From contig OX243821.1 in assembly GCA_945859605.1 (NCBI GenBank), positions 15,164,803-15,228,802 of the forward strand: a DNA stretch of 64,000 bases. The letters are read 5' to 3'. The notes under the pieces are model-generated. The model was not told the DNA's origin. It did not search any database and saw only the letters and a program-made list of their open reading frames with translations. Positions within the stretch are counted from its first letter, which is position 1; the number at the start of each line of letters is the position of its first letter. The position numbers were made by a program, and so were the translations under genes. Of the stretch, positions 23,170 to 32,984 are shown piece by piece. The stretch is from Lumbricus rubellus (taxonomy: Eukaryota; Annelida; Clitellata; Crassiclitellata; Lumbricidae).

Positions 23170-23490
23170 TCATCCGGTCCGAAAAGTCAAAAAAATTTCT
23201 ATTTTCGCCGACAAAAAAGTTGATGACCTTTTTTTTTTTTTTTTTTTTTTTTTAGTCATCCGGTCCGAAAAGTCAAAAAAAAACCCAGAAACCCAGACGA
23301 AAACCGAAAAAAACACAGATTTTTCCCAAAAAAACCAGAAACCCAGACGAAAACGGGAAAAAACACAGATTTTCCCAAAAAAACACAGAAATCCAGACGA
23401 AAACGGAAAAAAACACAGATTTTCCCAAAAAAAACCCAGAAACACAGACGAAAGCAAAAAAACATAGATCTATGTGGAAAAACACAGCTG
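23040..23490. repeat. Poly(T)-bearing duplicated unit plus ~50-bp minisatellite
   Basis: A unit 'ccg.ccgaaaagt.aa.aaaattt.tattttcgccg.caaaaaagttgatgacc' followed by a long poly(T) occurs twice (about 23078-23167 and 23176-23253). Then a minisatellite of about 50 bp, 'acccagacgaaaacgg.aaaaaacacagattttcccaaaaaa', repeats four or more times to 23470. Confidence 0.75.
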
Positions 23491-23519
23491 TGGCATCACT
23501 GGCACAAATATATATACAT

Positions 23520-23725
23520 GTAGACTAGGTCTATATATAATTTTATATATACAATTATACATATACATATATATATACATTATACACACACATATATATT
23601 ATACACACGTATATACATTATATGTATACATTCATTATACACACACACACACATATATATATTATATACATTATATACACCACATATATATATATATATA
23701 TATATATTAATATATATATGTAATA
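23520..23725. repeat. (TATACA)/(TA)n microsatellite
   Basis: Alternating TATATA, CACACA and TACATA runs over about 200 bp, with no coding or regulatory signal recognised. Confidence 0.8.
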
Positions 23726-24480
23726 TTGCCAGAGAGACTCAAAGTATTTTATTATCCATGGATAGGCCTATTTCGAGCGGCGACCAATCAGATCGGGCGA
23801 CGGAAAAAGCCGGAAACAGTCGAAGCTCAGCGAAGCGGTTGCGTTTGAATGTCGAACAGTAATTTCAGGTCGATGATATTATTATGCTGCGCGGGTTTTT
23901 AGGTATTCGCATGTGAAAACAGTGATGACCTTTTGTCACGCCACGCGTTGATCAGGGATATCCAGTAGGCCTATAGAGAGTCTATGAATAGCAGGATAAG
24001 TCAGATGGATGACATTGCATGCAACAACAAGAGCATCTATAATTATGATGGAAAACAGTTCGTGGTTACGTTTGTGATTGATTGCAATTTTTTAGTAGGC
24101 CTAATGTCGTCCACTTGAACGTTATAGACGTTAGTATGCCCACACTGCATGTAGCCTATGATGTCTAACACTGAACAAATTCGTGAGAAGCGATTCCTGC
24201 GCCATTACTACAGCACCGTCTGACAATGATTCATGCTGTGACTGCGAGCAAATCTGGCCATTATTCTACGGACTTAACCTCTTGATTCTTTGGCTCAGTC
24301 TTCGTCATTTGCCTCAATTCGTATTTCTCTTTGGAATGTACATGCAGTCTCCTTTTGTTCGCTCTTTTGTTTGTTCCAGCTGGCAGTTTCTCTTCTGCAT
24401 TCTCTCTTCTGAAAACCCTCTTCTTCTCGCGGGGCAATAGCGCACTGGGAGCGCTTCTGAACGGTTCATCCTTACACACA
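23726..24480. other. Upstream region of the LamG gene; possible promoter
   Basis: Mixed-composition DNA lying upstream of the signal-peptide exon. No exon, TATA box or repeat boundary was firmly identified. If the LamG start at 24671 is right, its promoter and 5' UTR probably lie within or just after this stretch. Confidence 0.35.
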
Positions 24481-24670
24481 GTCCAGGGTTAAAGTGGTTA
24501 GTGTGAGCAGTGGGAACGTCGAATGGGTGCACAGAGGGAAAGCCTATTGTGTTGCCAAGGTTTCATGGAGCGCGTGCAGTGGGATTAACGCAAGTAAGGA
24601 ATTTCGAGAGCAGTGGGAACACCTACTAGAGACGCTTCATACATACTTACATACAATACAATACAATACA

Positions 24671-25142
24671 ATGTGGCTAATCTGGATGGGAGTTCTGTGG
24701 CTCGCTACACCTTCCGCCACACATGAGATGGGCAGATCAGCGCAGACGACCTCTCGATCAGCAATGTCTCTGCAGCAGACACTAATGTCTGGTCATCGTC
24801 ACCAGCACAATGTGTCTACAGCGAACACAAAAGAAGATGAAAGATTCGATGGAAACGGAGACCGACCGACGACGTCTGACGCCTTCACCTTTCCACCATC
24901 GATCCATCCATCGTTCGTGGAGTACCGGATGGAGTGGCCGGATGGAGAGGGACAGTCCACAAGGATGTGGTTCAGCTTCAGAACGACGAGCAGCGAAGGG
25001 TTCCTCTTCCACCACACGTACCTCGAAGGCGGTGGTGACCACCGAGGCAGGGTGCCACAACTGACGGGCTTCATCAGCAGAGGGATTCTGAGCGTCTCGT
25101 TCTCAATGGGGAACAGCAGCGATCAAATTAACATCGGAAACG
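24671..25142 (+). CDS. First coding exon of a LamG-domain protein, beta-neurexin-like (partial)
   Basis: The ATG at 24671 starts a hydrophobic signal peptide (MWLIWMGVLWLATPSATH), followed by about 60 polar residues with a short His-rich piece (SGHRHQH). The start of a laminin-G/LNS domain follows: SFVEYRMEWPDG, TRMWFSFRTTSSEGFLFHH, and ISRGILSVSFSMGNSSDQINIGN. A good donor (AACG/GTAGGT) ends the exon at 25142. The LNS fold begins in the extracellular part of neurexins, Caspr, agrin and similar adhesion proteins. Signal peptide, short linker with histidines and then LNS is the beta-neurexin layout, and the break point fits where neurexin LNS6 is split. Downstream exons were not found in the window. 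A non-neurexin LamG protein is possible. An in-frame ATG at 24494 is less likely because it would put the hydrophobic stretch 60 residues in. Confidence 0.55.
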
Positions 25143-25369
25143 GTAGGTGGATTTATCTTTGTCTTTAATAATAAAGGAGAAAGTGTTTATGTGTGTTGCA
25201 CGCCCAAAGTTTCGCAGCTATTGGCCTTCAATCTTGCACGGTTGCACCTATACAGGGTGCCATCAGGATAACCAGTGAAGAGTTTGGGGAGTCCCTCACT
25301 ATGGGGGCGGAGTGGGGGCGAAAGACCAAATATGTTTATTTTCACGCCTTCGCCACTTCACTATTTATG

Positions 25370-25475
25370 TCCAATTGCTCAGCAGGATCCCTACGCGACG
25401 ACTTGAGGTGGATTCGAACCTGCAACCTTCCGGCTCCAAGACACCGTGCATACCCCTACACCACCACGCCCCACG
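25370..25475 (-). mobile_element. tRNA-derived SINE, family A, head half only
   Basis: Only the tRNA-like 5' part in minus orientation is present: 'gtggtg..gtatgcacggtgtcttggagccggaaggttgcaggttcgaatccacctcaa'. The body and 3' module are missing. It lies 230 bp past the LamG exon donor, so in the presumed intron. Confidence 0.65.
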
Positions 25476-25699
25476 ATATGACACAGTCTCGTTAAACACA
25501 GCAACAAGCAAACTGCTGGTGCGGGTGTTGCAGCATCTTTTGCACCCACCAAAACGCGGATCGCCTTCCATTAAATATGCACCAGTAATAATAATGATTG
25601 TGTGTTTTCTGGATAGCACGAATTGGCACAAAGCCACACACTGAGTCAATAAACATTCGTGACTTCGTCAAACCCGCGTTTTCAATGAATGATAGATGG

Positions 25700-26405
25700 A
25701 CCAACCTTACCTTACCTTAGTCCTTCCCGTGCAGCTCTGCACATCGGGCAACGCAGCTTCTCCACTCCACTCTGTCCATCGCCACCTCGACAGCATCGTT
25801 CCATGTCATCTCAAGATCTTGTAAATCCTCTCGTATAGTCCCCATCCAGTTCTTCCTTGGCCTCCCTCTGCCACGTCTTCCCTCCGGTGTCCAGATTGTT
25901 GCTTGTTTTGCTCTCCTCTCTTGCTCCATTCTTGTTACATGCCCCATCCACTTTAGTCGCTTCTTTCTGATGATAATCTCCATTTTTCCCTGTCCAGTTC
26001 TTTCTCTGATGCTTTTATTTGTTATCTTGTCTCTCCATGAGATGTGCAGAATTCGCCTCAGCCATTTATGATGTAAAGCCTCCAATCGCTTTCCATTTGC
26101 CACCGTCATTGGCCACGTCTCAGCTCCATACAGAAGTGTGCTCAACACAATAGCTTCATATAACCGGATCTTGACCTTCAAGCTACATCCATTGCTTTTC
26201 CATATCTTCTCTAGTTTTCCAAAAGCCGCATTTGCCTTTCCAATACGAATCTTTATTTCTTTATCGCATCTACTGTCGGCTGATAGTGTGCTGCCCAGAT
26301 AACAGAAGTCTTCCACTATGTCCACACTTCTATCTGCAATCCTGATCTCATCTGTCTCACTCCACTTTCCCACCTTCATAATCTTCGTTTTGATGGACCA
26401 ACAGT
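25700..26405 (-). pseudogene. LINE reverse-transcriptase C-terminal region
   Basis: The minus strand is open for about 230 residues, through KIMKVG...FCYLGSTLSADSRC, IGKANAAFGKLEKIWKS, LYEAIVLSTLLYGAETW, HHKWLRRILHISWRD, RKKRLKWMGHVTRM and GRRGRGRPRKNW. These are the standard C-terminal blocks of a large endonuclease-RT family of non-LTR retrotransposons, found after the catalytic YADD region, which is missing here. The copy is 5'-truncated near 26405. A short ACCTT repeat (25706-25720) sits at its 3' end. The frame is unbroken, so truncation may be recent. Confidence 0.8.
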
Positions 26406-26736
26406 TGCTATAAATTATAATCTTACATTGCAATTAATTTCCTCTGTGAATCAATAATTATTCCGGTCGATATATCGATGCGCAGAAGGAAGCGTTGTTC
26501 TCTCTCTTTTCAACGGTGAACGCCTTTCATTGACAAAACGATCAGATTCTCCTACGTGTCTTTTCCAAAGCCAATCCAAATCCAGGTTATGAAATATCCG
26601 GAAGTTTCAGTCAAAAAGACACAAATGTAGATTGTTTGCTATAGACTTTCAACAGATCGATTGGCAGACAGACAGACAGGCACAGATAGACAAGAAGTCA
26701 GATAAGCAGGAATATTATGTACATGTAGGTATAATT

Positions 26737-26799
<63 letters not shown>

Positions 26800-26830
26800 A
26801 TATGCATAATTCCATATACTTTGCACATGT

Positions 26831-26868
<38 letters not shown>

Positions 26869-26920
26869 GTTGACAGACAGACAGGTAGACAGACAGACAG
26901 ACAGGTACATGTAGACAGAC
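26737..26920. repeat. (TA)n-(TG)n and (ACAG)n microsatellites
   Basis: (TA)n at 26739-26782 passes into (TG)n. After 40 bp, an (ACAG)n run with GGTAG/GGTTG interruptions covers 26830-26920. Confidence 0.85.
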
Positions 26921-27065
26921 ATGCATTCAGGCAGATGAAATAATAATTATGCCAGCCACAGACCGTCTTCTTCCTAATGGCATCTGATTAATTATCGATT
27001 GACTCAAGTACATTTAGATGATGGAAAGGCGATTTCTGGGACCATCATCATCTTTAGAGAAGCCA

Positions 27066-27517
27066 TCACCTGCTGCTGCTGATGCTGCTGATGCTGATGC
27101 TGCTGATGCTGCTGATGCTGCTGATGCTGCTGATGCTGCTGCTGCTGCTGCTGCTGCTACTACTGCTGCTGATGCTGATGCTGCTGACGATGCTGTGGCT
27201 GCTGCTGCTGATGCTGCTGATGCTGCTGCTGCTGCTGATGCTGCTGCTGATGCTGCTGCTGTGGCTGCTGCTGCTGCTGCTGCTGATGCTGCTGACGATG
27301 CTGTGGCTGCTGCTGTGGCTGATGCTGCTGCTGCTGCTGATGCTAATGCTGCTGCTGATGCTGCTGCTGCTGCTGCTGCTGATGCTAATGCTGCTGCTGA
27401 TTCTGCTGCTGCTGCTGCTGCTGCTGATGCTAATGCTGCTGCTGATTCTGCTGCTGCTGCTGATGCTGCTGCTGCTGTGGCTGCTGCTGCTGCTGTGGCT
27501 GCTGCTGATGCTGCTGA

Positions 27518-27551
<34 letters not shown>

Positions 27552-27590
27552 GCTGCTGCTGCTGACGATGCTGATGCTGATGCTGCTGCA
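27066..27590. repeat. Interrupted (CTG)n/(CAG)n trinucleotide tract, ~525 bp
   Basis: CTG triplets interspersed with ATG, TGG, ACG, ACT and ATT variants run for about 525 bp. Several 30-60-bp blocks (for example 'gctgctgctgatgctaatgctgctgctgattctg') are themselves duplicated, so it grew by slippage and block duplication. All frames are open on both strands, giving poly-Leu, poly-Ala or Ser/Ala peptides. No adjacent coding context supports a real protein. Confidence 0.85.
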
Positions 27591-27774
27591 TGGGATAATA
27601 ATTGAAAGCGGATAAATATGAACCGATTATATTTTTCGATCCCTCGAACGGTTATGCGACTTATTGTCTTATATATATATTTGATCTTATATATATAATA
27701 TATATCTATTGAACTGACCATTTATCTTATATAAGATCATACGATAAAACAATCCGCTTTCAGAATTCTCATAT

Positions 27775-27915
27775 TTCAGGCAGGGCGGCGCTAAGCCAGG
27801 GCATGACAACTTTGGAAGGCATGGCAGGGCAAATGCCTTGGTAAAAAGTCTTTGCCATGGTCGTTGCCCTGCCAGAAGTTTTGCCTGCGAGAATTTGTTC
27901 GGACATAATTGTTGT
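27775..27915. repeat. Inverted-repeat-like flanks of the (CCGT)n tract
   Basis: The left flank carries 'ttgccctgccagaag.ttttgcctg..agaatttgttcggacataattgttgtttcttactgtttccgtccg'. The right flank (28285-28350) carries the complement-like 'cggacgggaacggcaagaaacaatatgcctgaacaaattctggcagggaaaaagtt'. The tract is thus the centre of an imperfect fold-back element of about 550 bp. Confidence 0.5.
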
Positions 27916-27931
27916 TTCTTACTGTTTCCGT

Positions 27932-28272
27932 CCGCCCGCCCGTCCGTCCGTCCGTCCGTCCGTCCGTCCGTCCGTCCGTCCGTCCGTCCGTCCGTCCGTC
28001 CGTCCGTCCGTCCGTCCGTCCGTCCGTCCGTCCGTCCGTCCGTCCGTCCGTCCGTCCGTCCGTCCGTCCGTCCGTCCGTCCGTCCGTCCGTCCGTCCGAC
28101 CGTTCGTCCGTCCGTCCGTCCGTCCGTCCGTCCGTCCGTCCGTCCGTCCGTCCGTCCGTCCGTCCGACCGTCCGTCCGTCCGTCCGTCCGTCCGTCCGTC
28201 CGTCCGTCCGTCCGTCCGTCCGTCCGTCCGTCCGTCCGTCCGTCCGTCCGTCCGTCCGTCCGTTCGTCCGCT
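27932..28272. repeat. (CCGT)n tetranucleotide tract, ~330 bp
   Basis: Almost pure CCGT/ACGG repeat with a few CCGA and CGTT interruptions (near 28098 and 28165). About 82 units. It is bounded by 'tttccgtccgcccgcc' and 'cgttcgtccgctctctg'. The open frames here are compositional. Confidence 0.9.
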
Positions 28273-28754
28273 CTCTGAATGCGGACGGACGGGAACGGCA
28301 AGAAACAATATGCCTGAACAAATTCTGGCAGGGAAAAAGTTACAGAGAAAAATTCTGCCAGGGCAATAATTCCGGCCGGAAAAAATTCGCCAATGATTTT
28401 TAGTAAGCGAATCCCAATTTCTCAATATTAGGCTATCGCAACTCAATATGCATAAAAGCATTGCATATAGACTCGAAATTATTCGGAATAAATGCTGCAG
28501 AAATTGCGCGATGATTTTATGGGAAATCAACCGGAGACTCACTGTTTGCATTCAGGTCATACATATTGTCCTACAGAGGTTTGCACAAGAATAACAAGAT
28601 ACTGATTACTTTTTTCTTGTATAAGCTTAGCAATTGTTTCGCTTAAGCTCGGCAGAAGTCTACTCCTTAGTATGGATCATGTTCGAATGAAGAAAGAGAC
28701 CAGGCATTTTTCTGGGCGCCGCTGTTTAAATGCATTACACATGCAAAAACATAG

Positions 28755-28960
28755 GTGGGGCGCGGTGATGTAGTGGTGGGTTAGGTGCCTTTGAGACGGA
28801 GGGTTCCAGGTTCGAATCCATCTCAAGTCGCTGCGTATAGGGACCTTGAGCAAGTCCTTCGCTAGCAATTTCTCGTGCGCTTCGGCGTGAAGCTCCGATG
28901 CACTGTCCGCGCTGCAGTTGTGAGCGCCTCTGAGCAGTGAGCATGAAGGGGTTCTATGGC
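28755..28960 (+). mobile_element. tRNA-derived SINE, family A (+ strand, diverged)
   Basis: The head is 'gggcgcggtgatgtagtggtggg', the B box is in 'ccaggttcgaatcc', the body is 'gggaccttgagcaagtccttcgc' and 'gcgcttcggcgtgaagctccgatgcactgtccgcgctgc', and the 3' module is 'gagcgcctctgagcagtgagcatgaaggggttctat'. Confidence 0.75.
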
Positions 28961-29082
28961 AAATGCAAAAGATAAATAAATGTATATTGCGTAATAATTT
29001 AGAATTGGCCTCTTAACCTGCGCGATAATAATGGACTGCCTCACATAGGGGCAAGAGGGGGAAACTTTCCTCTGGAATCTTG

Positions 29083-29162
29083 CAGGGTAATTGCATAGCG
29101 ATTACTGTAATTTACACACACACTCACTGCCTATACACGTACGGGTCTCATTTGTTTGCTCA
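29083..29162. repeat. ~80-bp direct repeat, copy 1
   Basis: 'cagggtaattgcatagcgattactgtaatttacacaca' through 'gggtctcatttgtttgct' recurs at 29571-29645 with small indels. It may be two halves of a duplicated repeat or flanks of an old insertion. Confidence 0.6.
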
Positions 29163-29570
29163 ACTATATACTCTATACTATAGGCCTACTTATTTGTTTC
29201 AAACAAATTTCTTCGCATCAAAGCACTATTTTATTGATGCTGAAAGTGAAACCATTAATTTAAATTAATATTTAGAAATTAGAAACCTCTATGAAAACTA
29301 CCCGTCTTCTTAAATTCCTGCTTTGCATATTTCAGGCTCTTGTTAAAAGTTATTACTGCAACCATTGTGTTTTGCCCCCTTACAAGAATATCTGCAATCA
29401 CTCAGAGTGATAATTGAAGAGACTGCATGCAGTGAAAAGCTCTCTGGCGACTGACGATAACTGTCTCTTTAGTGAATGCAAAAGGTTGATTGGATGAAAG
29501 AATCGTCCTTTTGCACAGTCTGATTTAGTCAACGGGCAAATTCAGACAACGTATACTATAGAAACCGGTA

Positions 29571-29645
29571 CAGGGTAATTGCATAGCGATTACTGTAATT
29601 TACACACAGTGCCTACACGTAAGGGTCTCATTCGTTTGCTTTGAC
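29571..29645. repeat. ~80-bp direct repeat, copy 2
   Basis: Copy of 29083-29162. The CA-rich middle is shorter here. Confidence 0.6.
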
Positions 29646-29899
29646 TAATTGGTGGCCTAAAGCTTGGAGCTGGAACAACCGCTAATGATGGCAGACAGTT
29701 TGTCCCTGTGAATTATTTATTCACTTGTGACATTTGCCATGAAGCTGCACGTATACATACATGTACAATTTGTACATGTGTATTGTGTAAGCTTACTGCT
29801 CATGCAGTTGCAGTATAGGACCAGCAGTGGCAACCACTGCATTTCTCAGATACACGTCGCTAGCAGTTACTGTATATACTATTTATACATGCAAGAATA

Positions 29900-30070
29900 G
29901 GTGGTTGCTTTGGAATGGACTTCCTTTGTAACTGCGTTTGTTCTCGAGGGTCCACTCTGGCTCTTTCAAGGCACATCTCAAAACTGACCATTTTAGCCGC
30001 ACTGAGGTCGGGAGAGCTTCTGGGTAGCGCCTTGAAGGGCCGCTATAAGCTTATAAATCCGTGTAATGAA
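29900..30070 (+). pseudogene. LINE 3' terminus (CR1/L2-like) priming a (GAAT)n tail
   Basis: A broken frame reads WNGLP, then FSRVHSGSFKAHLKTDHF, the C-terminal signature of CR1/L2-like LINE proteins. The 3' end is 'agagcttctgggtagcgccttgaagggccgctataagcttataaatccgtgtaatgaatgaa'. The tail then becomes the long GAAT microsatellite. Confidence 0.65.
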
Positions 30071-30552
30071 TGAATTATGAATAGATAAATGAATAAATAA
30101 ATGAATGAATGCGGAGAATGAGTGATTGATTGACTGAATAAATAAAGAAATGAATGAATGAATGAACGAACAAATGAATGAATGAGTCAGCGAGTGAATG
30201 AATGAATGAATGAATGAATGAATGAGTGAATGAATAAAGAATGGAATGAATAAAGAAATGAATGAACGAACGAACGAACGAACGAATGAATGAATGAATG
30301 AATGAATAAAGAAATGAATGAATAAAATGAATAAATGAATAATGAATCAATAAAGAAAGAAAGAAATAAATAAATATATGAATGAATGAATGAGTGAATG
30401 AATGAATGCCTAAAATTAATGAATGAATAAAGAAATGAATGAATAAATGAATGAATAAATAAATGAATGAACGAATGAATGAATGAATGAATGAATAAAT
30501 AAATAAATGAATGAATGAATGAATGAATGAATGAATGAATAAATGAATAGGC
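30062..30552. repeat. (GAAT)n microsatellite, ~490 bp
   Basis: GAAT/AATA units with GAAC, GAGT and AAGA variants. It begins exactly at a LINE 3' end, so it probably expanded from that element's tail. Confidence 0.85.
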
Positions 30553-30591
30553 ACAGGTCTACAGATTTCATCTATTTTGCATAGCACATTA

Positions 30592-30670
30592 CACATGATT
30601 TATCTAGCGCCTCTTCAAGATATGACCAACCAACGGAGGCTGATAAATTATAAGGCGCTCGCGAATCGTG
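30592..30670 (-). repeat. Solo retroposon 3'-end module
   Basis: 'atgatttatctagcgcctcttcaagatatgaccaacc..ggcgctcgcg' resembles the minus-strand form of the shared SINE/LINE tail. Confidence 0.45.
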
Positions 30671-31940
30671 TTCCGTCTGCAAAAGCTTTGTCAATGGAAG
30701 ACTATTCGGAGACACACCGTCGTGGCTGATAAGAAGACTTCGCAATGCGGGCAGCAGACAATCTACTGTATAGCAAAGCTCTATCCATAATAATATATTA
30801 CAGACGCAAAATGGTATTTTTTACACCCTCCCGCCCCATGTGGCACCTGTTTACATAAGATAGTGTGGCCATCGTATACGAAAGTCAGTCTTAGTCAGAC
30901 ACAACTGTGGTAGATAAGAGAGCAATCGATAGACACAATTCATAGATCGATAGTTTGATTACATGTCTAATTCCTTCTTTTCCATATACATATACATACA
31001 CATTTACATATACATATCTATATACACTTATACATATACATATATATACATATATATACATACATATATATTTATACATATACATACACATTTACGTATA
31101 CATATATATATACTTATACATATACATATGATACATACTTGTGTATATATACTCATCATACTCCTTTCCATTGCTCCCATTCCAGGATTCATTTTCTACT
31201 TGTGTCCTTGTGTCCTTTCTCTCCGCTTCCGCTTACAGACCTCGAAGGGATCCCTAGCTGATTCAGATCTACAATGAAGGACCCGTCAGATCTCTTGTCT
31301 GATATATGTACTCCCTGCAGTCCATGGCTGCGTCGTTCCCTCTGGCGACCGAATAAAAATCATCTGCGGGACTGATATGTTGCGCGCTACACAAAAGACG
31401 AAATAAGAAAACTATCGCGCTACAAAAAAGCTCTGATTCGTTTTAGATTTGTCCATATCTGTGTATCATATGTATACACATATACATTTACATATGCATA
31501 TAAAAATTATACATATGCATACATATACACATTTGCATTATACATATATACATACACAGATAAATCCACAGTTACATTTACATATATAGTATAGTATTCA
31601 TATACATACAGTACGTATACATACACATATTCAATGCAATACACATGCATATACATACACTTATATATAATCATGATAGATACATGTACATAAATATACT
31701 ATATGCATATACATATACATTTACATACAATCGTATATGCTCTATTATAGATATATACATAGGCCTACACAGCTACACACATGTGTAATATATAAATATG
31801 TAGTGTGAATATAGGAAGGATTATTTTGAGCTATAATATGAGGCGCAACTCGAGCGCTTATCGAAAATACAATGTCATGATGAGAGGAGAGAGAAAATAG
31901 TCAGGTTTGCATGTAAGAGAAATCTGTCCGAAGAAGAAGA
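30671..31940. other. Low-complexity (TATACA)-rich intergenic DNA
   Basis: TATACA/CATATA-rich stretches at 30985-31140 and 31450-31800 with unique-looking spacers. No gene, RNA or transposon boundary was recognised. The Polinton target duplication begins at 31941. Confidence 0.5.
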
Positions 31941-31946
31941 GACGCC
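31941..31946. repeat. Target site duplication of the Polinton, left
   Basis: GACGCC, repeated exactly at 40801-40806. Six bases is the Maverick/Polinton length. Confidence 0.92.
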
Positions 31947-32305
31947 AGTAGTAGAGGAGATCATTTTATAAACCACTCAAAACAACAATTAAGCTAATTG
32001 AAAGTGACAGCTCTGTAAAGGTCCTTTTCCAAACCACGTCAAAACAAAATGATTAACTACTTCTTTGATCTATATAGGAAACAGCCTGGTCTAGGAAAAT
32101 GCTGACTAATCACTTCTTTGATGTATATAGGAAACAGCCTGGTCTAGGAAATAATGCAATAGCAATTATTGTTTTGATTTACATATGATTAATTACTTCT
32201 TTGATGTCACTGGTCCAGGAAAAGAGACTGGTTTAGGAAATAATGCTGATGCTACATTTCCTTTGATGATGAATAACACTCTTATGGCACGCAAACCAAC
32301 ATTCC

Positions 32306-32392
<87 letters not shown>

Positions 32393-32531
32393 GTGTCTGT
32401 CTGTCTGTGTGTCTGTGTGACCTCTTTGTATACTGCAGATGTGTACAATAAATTATTATTCCTTCACAAGGCATTGCGACCCCTAGCTCCCCATAGGCAA
32501 CGCCAGCACTCTTGGACACTGTGCAATAAAT
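31947..32531. repeat. Polinton left terminal inverted repeat (~585 bp)
   Basis: It matches the complement of 40228-40800. It has three iterated segments of about 55-80 bp containing 'acttctttgat..a' and 'cctggtctaggaaa' (from 32047, 32105 and 32187), then a (CTGT)n run at 32308-32410 and a unique 120-bp inner end stopping at 'gtgcaataaat'. The differences seen from the right copy are repeat number plus about two substitutions near 32458 and 32480. Confidence 0.92.
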
Positions 32532-32625
32532 GAAAATATGGCGGCAACATGCTGCATCAATATAAAAGTCTCTATTCATTACATGGCATTTCATTATTAA
32601 TTTTATATTCTAAAGAACGGTTGAC

Positions 32626-32946
32626 ATGTGTCCGACTATTAGTAAATGTGAAATGGACGTGTGTGGAAACTACAAATGTGACTGCTGTATGTGCCAAAGT
32701 GAAGATGAGGAAAGCGTTGAAAGTGAGAACGAAAAACATGTAAAGTATAATACCTTGAAACTGAAATTTGACAACGAAAATCTAAAGAAGTCTGTCATTT
32801 GTAAAGTCTGTAAAGAAAGACAAGTACAAATACTATCTCTTCCATGTGCACATATAAATATGTGTGAGCCTTGTGCAGACATTGCAACACACTGCCCCTC
32901 TTGCTGCGAGCGCATCCTTGGAACTGTTAGAATATACATGGCATAA
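32626..32946 (+). CDS. IAP-type RING finger protein of the Polinton
   Basis: A 106-aa protein whose C-terminal half is a C3HC4 RING: C59-x2-C62, C74-x-H76, C80-x2-C83, C90-x2-C93, ending GTVRIYMA. The spacing and the GTVR-type C-terminal tail are typical of inhibitor-of-apoptosis (IAP) RINGs, which act as ubiquitin E3 ligases. No BIR domain is present. The N-terminus (residues 1-25) is Cys-rich (CDCCMC) and followed by an acidic stretch. It is the first gene after the left TIR, 38 bp before the ATPase. A role in manipulating host ubiquitin or apoptosis is inference only. The ATG at 32626 was chosen because the frame upstream runs into the TIR boundary; Met11 is an alternative. Confidence 0.85.
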   Translation: MCPTISKCEMDVCGNYKCDCCMCQSEDEESVESENEKHVKYNTLKLKFDNENLKKSVICKVCKERQVQILSLPCAHINMCEPCADIATHCPSCCERILGTVRIYMA

Positions 32947-32984
32947 AAAGGAGAGAACACGACAAAAGACGTTTACTATTCATT

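Noticed and set aside
24183..24440. 85-codon frame with a hydrophobic middle just upstream of the LamG exon
   Set aside because: No family resemblance, and a minus-strand frame of equal quality overlaps it; more likely 5' UTR or promoter DNA.
27014..27721. Poly-alanine and poly-leucine frames of 177-235 codons
   Set aside because: Products of the (CTG)n tract; no flanking exon signals or domain.
27687..28551. 150-210-codon frames rich in Arg-Thr-Asp-Gly or Arg-Pro-Ser-Val
   Set aside because: Pure products of the (CCGT)n repeat.
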